A stretch of 64,000 bases of DNA from Austropuccinia psidii (Eukaryota; Basidiomycota; Pucciniomycetes; Pucciniales; Sphaerophragmiaceae), in NCBI GenBank assembly GCA_023105745.1, contig JALGQZ010000011.1:35597094-35661093 (forward strand). The letters run 5' to 3'. The position numbers were made by a program, and so were the translations under genes. Every line of letters starts with the position of its first letter. Within the stretch, counting starts at the first letter, position 1. Positions 1-13,420 of the stretch are shown one piece after another. The notes beneath the pieces are model-generated. The model searched no databases, was not told where the DNA came from, and saw only the letters and a list, made by a program, of their open reading frames with translations.

Positions 1-770
1 ATTTTGGCTTCAATAGTCCCCTGAGACAATTTCATCTTTCTTTTTGAGCACTTTACTATAATCAATTTAGTGAAACCCCACCAAGAATGGTAATTTATAG
101 CTGTGGGAAATTTCAATGATATATTCTTCAATGCTATCAGGGTATTGATGATTTTATCTACTGAGAAAAGGAACCCAGACTAATTAGAGCCCTGACTTGG
201 AGCCTTTACTCTCAATAAGTTTGTAAAACTTCAAGAAATAGTCCAATATGATTTGTGCTTCAACGTGGTATTCTGTGTTCTATGAAACCAAAAAACTTAC
301 TTACTATATAATATACTTTTAAAAATAATCTGATCAAATGGAATTTTTTCAGGGGGTGCATTAATAAGGCCAGATTATTTAAAGCCTTCTAAGAGGACAT
401 TATGTCTGTTCTAGGTGTGTTGGAAATTCCCCTTATTCATTTTACAATTAAAGCGAGGCTTTGGCTCTTTTAGATACTGATAAAAGCCCTAAGTCCTGTG
501 TGGGACTTTATTTAAGGGGTTCTACTATGGGTGACTCATTAAACCCCCTGGAACTGACAGGGAATTTTCAAATTTGTGCTTTCACATGGTTTTGGGGATC
601 TTTAAGGCTTCAAGTACATAATTTTTTTGGTTTATACTTCAAGGAGCTCTCTGTGTCAATTGAATTTTTTTGGGGGGTTGCCTTACTATGGTCAATTGAC
701 TGGAAACCCTCGAAATGGGAATTTTTCTATCTTGTGGTTCATGGGTGACTTCATGTAGGTGGTTTTAACA
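1..770. repeat. Degenerate tandem repeat, ~155-165 bp unit
   Basis: A related block (G-rich run, then TTACTATGGTCAATT-like sequence, then AAACCCC) recurs near 41, 342, 507 and 662, spaced by about 155-165 bp or twice that. A second anchor (ATTTGTGCTTCAACGTGG / ATTTGTGCTTTCACATGG) occurs near 250 and 575, about two units apart. Units are strongly diverged. The 95-codon open frame at 461-748 lies inside the repeat and is probably chance. The array may continue left of the window. Confidence 0.45.
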
Positions 771-1480
771 TGGAAATTTAAGCTAAAATGGTGATATATT
801 TCAAATTTAATTTGAATTTTATTTCCAATTGGGTAACCTTTAATGTTTTACTGGATTAAATCACTAAAATATCAGAAGATTTATGTTGAAATAATTACAG
901 AATTACCTAATTCTTACCTTGAATTTGATTCTTTGGGGGGCTAGAAGCTTGGTCAGAGACAGGAATTTTCCAATAATATTCTATTTATGAGTTCTATTTT
1001 TCAATTTTTTTCCTTCTTTTAGGTGCTTTTTACATGTAATATCCATCAAAAATTTCATTTTTCACTAAAGGCTCTGAGCTTCTTCCTTTTCATTGAATAA
1101 TAAAAACATTTGTAGAAAATTGGTTTGTAATTGGCTTTTACTCTCATAAAAATTGACTATGTGTATTATTTTTGGTATTAATACGTCCTGAAAAAACACT
1201 CCTTTATAAAGTTTATCTTAGTAAATTCCTGTCCATATACTTCCTTTTGATGGCTCAGTCATAATTTTTGAGTCCACACTAAATTTTGAAATACACATCT
1301 ACCCAGAATCACTAATGTTCCTATAGCTTCAAGAGAATTTTTGATAGAGCTTAACAAACTGAGCCCATATTACTACCATCATGAAGGAATTTTAAAAGGA
1401 TGATGCTTTCCTTTCAGGATTGTTTTAGTTCCAAATCTTTGGGGAGATTATTCTAATATATGAAAGATAAGTAGTCTGTT
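771..1480. other. Unassigned AT-rich spacer
   Basis: No gene, RNA or recognisable repeat end was seen. It is CpG-poor like the surrounding transposon sea. Confidence 0.5.
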
Positions 1481-4400
1481 CACTATGAGCAAGGTGACAA
1501 TACCTGAAAGCAGGCGGTTCATTTGGAATTGGACATGGGAGATAAATTGTATCCAGGTTGCAGATAGTAAAGAAACTTAATTTAGAAATATAAGCTTTGG
1601 AAAACAATGCAAGCCAAAAATTCTCAACTGAGTTGGTTCAACATCAGTGTTTGGGAAGTCTAGTAAAATACCAATAATTCAACAATATATGATGAACAGA
1701 CTTATTTTGACTTCCCCTTTTTTAAAATTCTTTTTATCAAATTTTATAATTTCATTTACAAAAAAATTCAACCTCTGGGATTTTTTCATAGATTTCTACA
1801 TATATGTTACACTTTCAATATGAGCTCCCTGTCAAGATCAATATTGGGAACCCATGGCTAAATAATCTTGAAATTTTAACCCTTTCCTTTTGAAAAAAAT
1901 CTCATCAACAATAATAAAATTTTTGGGGACTTTGTGAATTTTTGGACATATACATATCATGAAAATTATACCATACCATTTTATTTCTTTCACTTATAAA
2001 AAGCTTTATTTTGTGATCAATTATATACATTCTTTTTGCTCTCTTCTAATATAAAGGTTTGTATTAAAACTAAAAAAGGCTTTCAATCTTCATGGGACAA
2101 AGTTCTTTTCAGGCAAAAATAATGAAGATATAGTATATATTGAGCTAAATCCCCTCTATTTCAGCCCATAAATCTATTTGAAGGAGATTTTTACACTTAC
2201 AGCTAGATTAAATAAAAATTCAGAGCAGAATATTTGGCTTTAGGTTTAGAATTGGGTACTTTTTCATTCTACTATTCCATGGTGTAAGCTAAGAACTATT
2301 ATTATGTTCATACAAAAAAATGTTTTAATAATATCATTTTAAATCTTAATAAAAATAAAAACATCAGATTATTAAATTTTGTGGATCATTAAATGCTTTC
2401 TTTCTTTATACCAATTTAGCTTCAGTTGGTACATTGCTTTGGATAAATTATGAATTCTTAAATAATCATCTTGATCTGATGGGCTACTTTAATATTTGAA
2501 AAGCCAAGGTTACTCAAGTCATTATTTTGAGAAAATTAAGGTAAGAGCTGTATCAAGAAATTATATGAACCTGAAATAATGGAAGTTTATTTGCCAAATT
2601 TAAGGAAAGGTAATCTTTATGTGTCAATATTTCCAACCATTATTTTCATGAATTTTTTATTTTTGATAGTTTCTACTGTATTCTATAGAATTTTTGCATT
2701 TAAAAATTCAATACACTTTATCTTTAATCAATTTTGGATTAATGGGATATATGGAGAGCTCTCTATGCAAGAAAAAAGTTTCCAATTTCATATTACCTTG
2801 ATGTTCTGATAGCTTCAATTATTTTGAAATATCTTTTTGAATTAATAGATACTACATAATCAAAATCTCAGATTATCAGGAGTAAGGCAGAAAAGATTCT
2901 TATAATTTCTATACATTTAAATTTCCTCAAAATTATGCAGGACAACTTTATACTCTATTATCAATCATTAAATTGAAAAAAAAATGAATTCCATGGCCAT
3001 TGGGAATCATTAGAGACTACATATTTATGAATAACTGAGACCAATAATTTATATTTCTTTGAAATACTAAGAACCATTATAATATTAAAGAAAAAAATAC
3101 CTTTATAAATAGGTTCTTTTAAAAAATTTATTTGTGAGATTTTAAAGTTATAACTACATCAATAAGCTCATAAAGCCTAAAAAAATCATAAATTGAGAAT
3201 AACAAGCTATTTATAAATTGAAGCTAAAAAAATTTTGGATGTAGATTTTCAAGTGCTTTTAATAGATGACATGAGAAAATTTCTTATTTTTTTGTGGTAT
3301 TTATCTTCAAAAAAGGAGGTTAAATTATTTATTAATTTCATAGTTTAAAATGGCATCCACAGAAATAAGCTGTACCCTTCGGTTAATTGAGCTTAAAGTA
3401 GCACACATATCACTTCATAGCCATGTTCACTCTGAATCAGGTCTCAAGTATATAACTTTCATAATCAAGAATTTCTCAAGGAATTCACCCAGGAAACTTT
3501 TTTTTTACCAAATTTTTGAAATGTGTCTTTTCAGAAATTTTCAAAGCCATTTTTGAATTTTTGTGCAAACAATGGATTAATTATCAAAAAAAATTATTAA
3601 TAATATTCTTTTATCAATTAGAATATAATAAAAGGTTGTAAATATCTCTATTTTACTATAAAGAAAAATTCTGTGGAACCTTTAAAAAGTAAAAAATATG
3701 ATAAATCCAAATCTTGACAATATTTGAGCAGTATTAAAGGGAAATCAAGATTATTTACTTATTTTTTGGCATAATCCTATTCTATATTGGCATATAGCTT
3801 TCAGATATTAAGAGAACTGTTCCTTCACTCTTGAAATAATTTAAAAAATGTGAGCTTTGATAAGTTTTATCAGAATTATATTGAATTCACAGACTCCTAT
3901 TCGTCTTGCCAACATTTTTTTATAAAAGGAATATTCCTTAGCTTGAGTGTTAAAAGAGAAAACAGAAACGCAAAACCTACAAAAAATATCTCAAAAAAGA
4001 TTTTTTAGCAAAAAATTCAAATAAAATGGTAGAACTACTGCAAAAGAATGAAGGATAAAATATTTTATAAAATGTGTGCTGCATTTGTTATTATTATTAC
4101 AGTCAAATGTTTTTTTAATATTTTTTGAATAGATGGAATAGGAAAATTGTATTTCTTCTATTCTAAATGACTTTGCACTTTTTTGAGTTTTTTTATCAAT
4201 TTTTTATATTTATATTTTATTTCGATTATTTTATGATTTTTTGATTTTTTGAGTTTTTTTCAATTTTCCTGAGTTCCTTTTTTATATTTTCAATTTTTTT
4301 TATTTCAATTTAAATTTAACCAGAATTATTTTTTAGGCTGGCTACTTCAAGATTATCAAAAAGCATGAAATTTGTTACAGTACGGCTCCTTTAATGGCTC

Positions 4401-5320
4401 CTACTGTAGATTGGCTTATTATTGTCAACAATTTTACAGTAGCAGACATTACAAGTACTTTATGGTAATTTTCTTTGAATTTCTTTGATATATTCTAGCT
4501 TCAGGGGCTGTAATAAACAAAACCCACTGATTATCTTGTGAATTGAGGAATAATCCTCTCAAAAAAGAAATAGTAAGGCATTTCATCTTTAAAAAGAAAA
4601 ATGTTTTTCTTCATAATCAAATTTGATGAAATTCATTGAGGATACACAGGAATCAGAAAATGAAGAAAATCAAAATAAGACTCAGATTACAGAAATTCAA
4701 ATAAATAAAGAAAAAATATATACATTTTTCATATTTTTTGGAAATACTTCTATTCAAATGGACTTCAAATCCTTCATCTTTTGCTTCTGATGTTACAGAA
4801 ATTTAGGCGTATGTGAATTAAAAATATTCAACAATGAAGTTTCTTTAGAAGAGTATTCAGTTGAAAGAATCTTATTTTAAGATTTTCAAGCTATTTTTGA
4901 AAGAGAACTGAAACTTGATATTGTCATAAAGTAATAATAATTCATGAAATAATAACAATAACAGATTTATCCATTTTGAAAATTTCTTTTGACTTATTTT
5001 GGCCTCCAAAAAAATAGCAGTTATTTGAATTTTAAATACACTTATACATTCAATTTTTCATCATGAAGAATACCCTCTTGAAGATGGAAATATAAATGCA
5101 AACAATTTTCATATAATATATTATATAGTCAGTCCATCTCATTAAAAGAATTAAATTCTTTAATATTCCAGTGGCTTGGAATAATCTGGAATACTAACAA
5201 ATATTTAAGTCCTGGGTTCAACCCAGCTCACAGGAAGGGTTTAAGCTCAGTCTAGGATGTGTTCAAGCTAATTTCCAAATTCAACACCTGCTGTCAGCTG
5301 TAGCCATTTTGCTCATGGTG
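1481..5320 (+). mobile_element. 4-kb TIR element, copy 1
   Basis: Begins CACTATGAGCAAGGTGAC and ends in the inverted form GCCATTTTGCTCATGGTG. Next to the left end is a GCATTTGGAATT...CATGGGAGAT block and next to the right end a CCTGGGTTCAACCCAG...AGGAAGGG block; the same subterminal blocks occur in the copies at 9,012 and 24,523. The interior aligns collinearly with copy 2 (for example the TGGGAACC block near 1,847 and the CTACTGTAGATT / ACAGTAG block near 4,400-4,440). No open frame resembles a transposase. Flanking triplets are GTT left and ATT right, so a 3-bp target duplication is only partly supported. CACC-type ends with 3-bp duplications would suit a CMC/CACTA-like element, but this is inference; a non-autonomous element of another superfamily is possible. 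Confidence 0.75.
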
Positions 5321-8300
5321 ATTAATTATCACAGAATTGAAGTTTTTTTTCTCATTACTATTTTCAACAAATATCTTGGGAATAAATATTCCATGCATCT
5401 ATCACTGATGAGTCCTGTTGGAGATCATTTGCAGGAATAACCTATCACTGGACAACACACCATATAGAAATTTCCCTGGTGTTAAGTCTTTTGCTGCTAT
5501 AATATATCTGGTTTCAAAAAATATATAAAGACTTAATTTTGATAGATTATTATTTCTTTTAGATTTTATTAAAAAGTGAGCCTAGAAAGAGGCTTCATAT
5601 ATTAGTATAATTAAATAAATTTTGGATTCTGAATACTCAAATATTTAGGCTTCTAATTCCTTTCCTAATATTCAGTCATAGTTTCAAATATCCCATAGCT
5701 TAAATAAATCAGTTAGAAAGCTTCAATGAATATTAGCTATCCAATTGAACTGGCAATGTGAGCTATCTCATACTACCCAGTCAGTATTCTCACTTTTCTG
5801 GAATGAGTAAGTCAATAATTAACCATTTTTCTGCTCTCAAAATTTTATGAAAAACAAGTATTTTCTCCAAAAACTAGGTTTTAAACATAAGTTTCCAATA
5901 AGCTACCCATAAATATCTCCAAATCATATAAATCATACTTATTTTCTCTGTAAATCTTTATCCATTGGATACTAGTAACCCTAAGAATCATCCCAAAGTG
6001 GTGATTTTAACTCAAACAATGTCTGGAAACACATTATGCTTTTTTCCAATATTTTACAATAACAACCTCCCATAAATAATTTTTAGTAATACTTTCCCTT
6101 TTTTAAAAATTTTGACCCAATTTTTGTCAGAATGTGAAAACGAAAGAGATATTTAAACTACATATCACTCAGGAACTTAAAGACAGAAAGAGAGGGTAAG
6201 ATTTATGCTGAACATTAATTTTTATTTTGAAGCTCCCATAAGAATTAAAAAATCACTTTTATTTCTCTAGATTAATCTTCTTACAATAATAATCAAAATT
6301 ATAAATAAAATCGATTACCCTTATTGAGTTTTTATGAAACTTATCACAATTATAATTTAGCTTATGTGGTGTAATATTACATTAGCTCCAACAAGCTTGG
6401 TTAATATTTATCAAAAATTAGGATAAACTGGGAACAACTTCAAGGCTTAATAAGAAAACAATGTAGAAATTATTATCTAAGTAAATAATAATGATAATTT
6501 ATTTCTTTCTTGAGAGAAAACCTAACTAAAAAGACCCTGAGAGTATTCCAAATAAATATTTTATGGTTATTTTAAAATCTTAAATAAATATGTAAAATAA
6601 TTCCCATCCCCTCCCTTCCTGAAATAAATAGAGTTCAATATACTCTGGATTCTATTTATTACTTCTTAAGCCCATCAAAAATTCCCCCTTCCAAGTTTCC
6701 ATACAGTAACTCATCTACCAGCGTTATGTGGAGCGAAAGATATGGATTTGAATAATCTCATTTGTATAGTCAAAATTCAAGAAGAAAAATTGGTATTTTA
6801 CCTAGCAGAAGGCTTCAGTTAGATACCAAACCAAGAAACCACAAAATCTCATTAGTAATTTTCAAGAACTTTCAATCTTTTTGGTCATGAAAATTCAAGC
6901 CCAATTACCTTAAGCTCTTTATGTGATCTAATTACTTTAGCATTGAATACTAAAATTTAGTCTTAATTCTGTTTAAAAATTCTGGAATGAATTTAAAATT
7001 GCTTCTTTAAGCATAATTTTTAAAAATTTGAAATACTTTCGGGCTTATTTGTATTATTAAGTATTTCTTGTTTGAAAAACACATGTTTTTTATTTTTTAA
7101 TTATAAAGTAAAAAAATCTTTCTATCTGTCTTGAGACTTACTAAAGTTTATACATTAAAATCATTTTTTTAATTTATTCCCCTATTTTGCTTTGTGGGAG
7201 ATAGAGAATCTGAAATTAAGATCATCTCTTACTATTGTAGAATAATTCTCTATGTAGAATTAATGAGGAAGGGGATTAAAATGGAAAATAAAAGAAAGAA
7301 TATTTGGATTTCTGTTCAAGAACTTTAAGGATTTTTATCCTTTTATTCTGTTATTCTATGGAGCTCACATCCTAATAATAACTAATGAACTTTAATTGAG
7401 CTCCACAATATTTTTATCTAGGTGATGGTAGCTGAGTCATAAATTTCTATTGAGAAAAATCCATAAGAGCTTTGTTGAGCTTTTCTAAATAGTTAAGTAT
7501 TAATTTGAAGAAGTAAAAAAGTATCATAAACCAGAAATATATATAAATTTCACTAATAAATAGGCCAAATAACCTGAAATTCTCATCACCCTATAAGGCT
7601 TGATAGAACAACAATATCAATTTCCGAAATATTACAAACAACTATTTTTTATTATTTATTTTGGGTTTTCAGAAACTATTTCTTTCAATAATGGTTTTTT
7701 TGTATGATAGCACTACTGTAGGTCCTATATACCTATAATTCAATTCTGAAAGCTGGTGTTTCTTCTGATAACTCTATAGATTTAAGCTAACTTATATATT
7801 ATCAAATTTCAATTATAATATTATGTATAAGACTTTATATTAATAACAAGTTCTCTAAGAGGCCTAAAATCAATTTCAATATTCTAAGATAATTTCAAAG
7901 TAGTATGAGATTTATTAATTATCTAAGGTGTAATAATGTATTCTGATATCAAATTGAAACTCATTATATCAATTTTTCTGATATTTGATACTGATAATTT
8001 GATAGATAAAACTTTTAATTAAGTATTTTTTATTATGACCTCAGTTTTTTTTAATTTCAAAATAGAACTTTTCTTTTAGACTCAATTGTTAAAAATGAAT
8101 CCTTTCTCAGGTGAATTATTTTGTGTGACCTCCAGCTTTTAAATAATTATAAGCTTTAAAAATTGATGGAAAGCCTATATTCATAATTTTTATGATGTTT
8201 ATCATTTGTGAAAACTTCCATCTTAACTCTGGAATCAGCTTGTGTTTTTCCAATTTGAAGGCTTAATTAATTGATCTTTTTTTTGAATCACTTTTTTATT

Positions 8301-9011
8301 TTTCTTATGGTATTTAATAATTAATAATTAAATTCAAATCCTTATTTCCAACATTCGTATGACTACTTCTCCTGTTTCTATTGTTCAATATTGAATAGTT
8401 TATCTGAGATTCTTTACTTCCCTCAATCACTTTCTACGAACTGTCCTTTCTGTCTAAATACAGAATAATTAGAGCTTATCTTCTCATTAGTATTGTATTA
8501 TTATTTAATTGAATTCAATATCTTTGAATAACTAATCCATTATTTCTCGCCTGGAATTATTAATTCATGCTTATAGAAATAGATATTGCATCCTCAATGA
8601 AATGGTTCAAGTTCCTGTTAATTAATTTAGTTTCTTCTACTCTCAATTAGCTATTATTTAATATTTGGACCATATCTCCCACTATTACTTATTTCTCATG
8701 GCTCATATATCTTAATCTAGAAAAAAAGTTTTATTAATTGATTCAAGCGAAAATATTTCCTTATGGGGTACTTCCATGAGGGTTTAACTCTGCCATAGGA
8801 GAGTATGTCATGAATCATTATTATAACTCAGGTCCTTTTTTCCATTTTAATATTTCAAAACTCACACAAAATATATTTTTGAAATATTAAAATTTAAATA
8901 AATACAAATAATTAATATTTTGGTTTCATTTTTTGTTAAACAAATATTTCCCACATTTAGTGTAATTTGGTTCATTTGGGTATCTATCATAATTATTAAT
9001 TTCACACCACT
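5321..9011. other. Unassigned AT-rich DNA between copies 1 and 2
   Basis: No gene recognised in either strand. Stops are frequent in every frame and CpG is rare. A slightly less AT-rich patch around 6,600-6,760 contains C-runs and one GCG, but no motif I can name. Confidence 0.5.
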
Positions 9012-12000
9012 CACCATGATCAAAGTGGCTACACCTGACAGCAGTTTTTGCATTGGGAATCTTGCATGGGAGATAGATTAGATTCAGGTTGAAGATAGGA
9101 CAGAAATTTAATTTATAAATAGAAGCTTTTGAAAAAGTTCAAGCCACATATGCAAGCCAAAAATTATTAATTAGGTTGATTTAATATAAGTTATTTGTTG
9201 GGCCTTTCAAAGTTCAATAGTTCAACATCACATGGTTTGTAGAGTTATTTGAATATACCTTTTTTTAATCTTTTTTATTAATTTTTATCATTTAATTTAC
9301 AAAAATGTTCACCTTTGGGGTATTTCTTATAGATTTTTTTATATCTATTTTAGTTTCAATATTAGTTATCTTTCAGGCTCACTTATGGGAACCTATATAT
9401 TAATAATATTTAAATTGAAACCCTTCAAGTTTTCAAGAATCCTCTCATAGTTCATAAAATTTCTTTTAAAATTTTGGACTTTTTTGAGAGATACATAGTA
9501 TGAAGAATATCTTACAATTGAACTGTTTTCTCTCATTGAAAGATGTATTTTGTGAGACATTATACTCCCTATTTTCTCTCTCTTTTCAAAGTGACATTTT
9601 CATTGAAATTAAAAAAAGCTGTCAATATTTATGATAAAAAAATTTCTTTAAGGGGAGGCGCCCGAAAATTCAGTCTTTATTAAAAGACTATAGACCCTAT
9701 TACATCGCATAAAGCTTTTTAAAGGTATTTACACTTATAGCTAGATAATATGAATATTTAAAGTGTATTATTTGAATTTACTTTTTGAATTTGAAACTTT
9801 TTTCTCATACAATTTCATGGAGTAAACTTAGAATTATTCAAATTCTCAAATAAAAACATTTTTATTAAAAGACTTTCAATTATTAATAACCATAAAAAAT
9901 ATGTATTTCTTTGAGTTTTTTGAATAATTCAATTTCTTTCTTGATTGAAACAAACTTTAATTCACTTTTTAAATTAATGTGGAAAAATTATTAATTCTTA
10001 TATAACCATCTTTATACAGGGTGTCACATGAAAATGTGCAAAATCAACATAATTTGAGTTTTTCTTTCAATTAAATTAGGGTAGGGGCTTTATCATTAAA
10101 TTTGATAACTTTTCAAAAAAGAAACTTTATGTGAAATTTAAGAAAAGTAAAGATTGAGGTATTAATATAGAGCTAAACATCGTTTTCATAAATTATTTGA
10201 TCATTTCAAAACAATTTTTTCAATATAATTTTCTATTTAATTTGTTTCTTAATATTTTCTCTGTATTCTATAGGTTCTCTAAATTTTACTTTAAATTCTC
10301 TTAATATTGGACCAAGTTTATAATTCTTAGGATATATGATGATCTCTTCATTAAATTTAAAGCTTATTATTGTATCTGAGCTTTGTTTATGAATAAATTC
10401 AATGATTTAAAAATATATTTACAAATTAATCAATACTTAAAAAAAATCAAAAAACTAAGATAATTAAAACTGATGCAGAATATAATTCTTCATTTTCTTT
10501 AAAATATTACTTACATGAATTTATGGTTGCCATCTTAATATAATTCTATTAATAATTTAATTGAAATTGATATAATGTTCCAACAGTAATTTAAGAGAGT
10601 TAATAACTTAAGATCTATGAGTAAATCAAAAAAATTCAATTTTTTATTTTGAAATAATTGGAATTCTATATAATATTAAGAAAAAATGACTGGTAAATAA
10701 TTTTTCTTTTAAAACATTTATTTCTCAAAAAATATCTATAAATCTTCTAGTGAGCTTATGATTTTAAAATCGATTTGATAAATTTTCACAGCCTAAAGAA
10801 AAAGATAAATTGAGAATAACCATCCTTTTATAAATTTCAGTTAAAAAAGATATTTATGCAGCTCTTTGAAGTGTATTTACAAGATAATATGAGAATTTTT
10901 CTGATTTTCATTTGGTATTTATGCTCAATTAAAGGGTAAAAGAATATATCAAATTAGTATCAAATAAGAGGAGACCACATAAATAATCTGAGATATTTTA
11001 GAAATTAATATTGAAGTGGAAAAAAATATCATTTCAGAGCCATGTCCACTCAGAATAAAATCATGGTCTGAATAATGTTCCAATTATTTTAATCTTTATT
11101 ATGAAGAATTTAAAAGGGAATATAAATCATTAATATTATTTTTTGATTGTAATTTGTGAAAATTTTATTCTTAAAAGTTTCAAAATTCATGAAAAAATGT
11201 TCTTTAAAAACAATGGATTAATTATTCAAATCAGTCATGAGTTATATGATTTTATTAATGATACTATAATAAAAAGTTTTAAATATATCCACTCAAAAAA
11301 TTAATAAAATTCTGTTGAAGGTTTAAAAATAAAAACAACATAATCGATATGAATCTTGTAAATATTTTAACAGTATTAAAGAGAAATCAAGTTTTGTGAG
11401 ATTTGTTTATTATAATATCATTCTCTATAGGCCAATAGAATTCAAACATTAATTGAATTTGTCCTAATTTATTTTAATCAAGATAAATATTTCAATTTTT
11501 GATTAGTATTATTGGAATTATATTAATTTTAGATACTCCTATTTATCTTTCCTAAATTATTTTTGAGAATAAATATTCTTTAATTCTCTTGTTAAAAGAG
11601 TAGACAGAAACTTAAAAACCACAAAAAATATGTTTAAAAATGTTTTTTTTAACAAATAATTTGAGAAAAATTATAGATCTAAATCAAAAAAAATGGATGA
11701 TAAAATCAGTTATGAGAGTTTCACTGAGTTTTTTTTTACTATTGCAATAAATCCTTTTTTATATTGGTTTAATAAAATAAGTAGCAAAAATGCCTTTCTG
11801 ATAATTTAAAAAAGATTTTGTTAAAGTCTTTTTATTTAACTTTTTTTAGTTTGTTTACCTATGTTTTAGATTGATATTCTGTTTTTACTGTTTGATTACT
11901 TTTTTGATTTTTTTCTTTTTTTTTTTTGTAAATTTTATTGGTGTTTTTTTATATTTGTAAATTTATTTGAATTTAATTTTATGTTTTATTTTTTCCAATT

Positions 12001-13013
12001 AAAATTAAAGTAGCAATCCACTAAAAGGCCTCTTATTTTAAAATTCTTTATATTTATAAAGTTTTCTCCAGTCCAGTACAGGTCTTCTAATGGCTTCTTA
12101 TGTAATATTTTCAACAATAATTGAAAATCTTACAGTAGATTCCATTTCAGATACTTTACTGTTATTTTTGATTAAATTTCTTTATTTTATCAAATAAAAG
12201 GGGATTTATTGTATATATAATGTCACTTTTATATCAAATTGAGAAATTTAAACTTCAAAAACGCCAGAATAAGGTATCTCATCTATAAAAAAAATTATTA
12301 TTAGTTTTAATAATAAAAATTGATGAGAATTATTAATGATAAAAAGGAAGCAGAAAAAAAGAGAAACTTAAAATAATACTAAATCTCTAGGTGTTATAAT
12401 CAATAAAGAGAAAAATAATATATACAGTTTTTGTATCTTTGGGGAACAAATTACATTAAGGAAGATTCAAAAGCCTTTGTCTATCTTTTCTGAATTTTTA
12501 GCAATTTAAACACTTAATAAACAATTTTTTTTTTCAATCCAGTTTCTTCAGGAGATTCTTCAGTTGAAAGAGGATTTTTTTTATATTTTTGAGCCATATC
12601 TTGAATAATAAATAAGAAATAATATTTCTAAGAAATTAAAAATAAGTCACAAATGAAGAAAGAGAAAGGCTTTATTTGATTTTGAAACTGAGATTTAATG
12701 TTTTTTAAATTTAAAAAAACTAGGTTTTTTGATTTGAAAATGAATCTTTAGATTAAATTTCTTATCTTGAGGAGTATCATTTTGAAGATGAAAATGTAAA
12801 TGGAAATTTTTTCATATACTATACTTTATAGTTACACAATAAATTTAAAAAAGGAATAAAATTATTAAAATTATTTAATATTACAGTTTCTTGAAAGAAC
12901 TTGGAATACTAGAAAACATTTGAATCCTGGTTCCAACCTATTTCAGAGGAAGGGCCTAAGCTGATTTCTAAATGCAACAACTGCTGTCAGGTGTAGCCAA
13001 TTTGCTCATTGTG
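9012..13013 (+). mobile_element. 4-kb TIR element, copy 2
   Basis: Starts CACCATGATCAAAGTGGCTA and ends GCCAATTTGCTCATTGTG in inverted orientation. The subterminal order is that of copy 1: GCATTGGGAATC...CATGGGAGATAG on the left, TCCTGGTTCCAACC...AGGAAGGGCC on the right. Similarity to copy 1 runs through the whole length at a spacing of about 7.5-7.7 kb. The flanks (ACT and AAT) do not give a clear duplication. It contains only short chance open frames, none transposase-like. The 63-codon minus-strand frame at 8,862-9,053 straddles its left end and is not a gene. Confidence 0.75.
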
Positions 13014-13420
13014 AATTATTAGAAGCTGAATCTTGTTAATAATTTTTCTTATTGGATATATTTCTATTTGATAAATGGGCATAGTACCTTATATCCAATC
13101 AATAGATACTACAAGATTAAAAAATACCAAAAAATATGTTTTTCCATTAATCCGATATGTTCCAATTATACCACTGTATTAATTCCCTTTAGTGGCTCTA
13201 AATTTTTCTCAAGTATCAGAAAATTTTTTCGTTTGAGGAAAATATGTAAATTTTTGGATTTCTGGATGATTAAATTAATTGACAAACTTCCTTTTATTTT
13301 TTTATGAAGAAACTTCAAGATAATTAACCAATTAATTAAATTTCCTAAATTTCTTTCTAATAATTAAAATTCCTTACATAAAAATTAAAAATTAGAAAAT
13401 TTTTTATTGAAAAAAATATT
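13014..13420. other. Short unassigned spacer
   Basis: A chance 79-codon open frame at 13,068-13,307 has no recognisable domain and opens with a non-ATG codon. Nothing else is seen. Confidence 0.45.

Noticed and set aside
5210..5235. GGGTTCAACCC as a tRNA T-arm/B box
   Set aside because: No acceptor stem, anticodon arm or A box at the right distance, and the block recurs in diverged form as the subterminal part of the TIR element.
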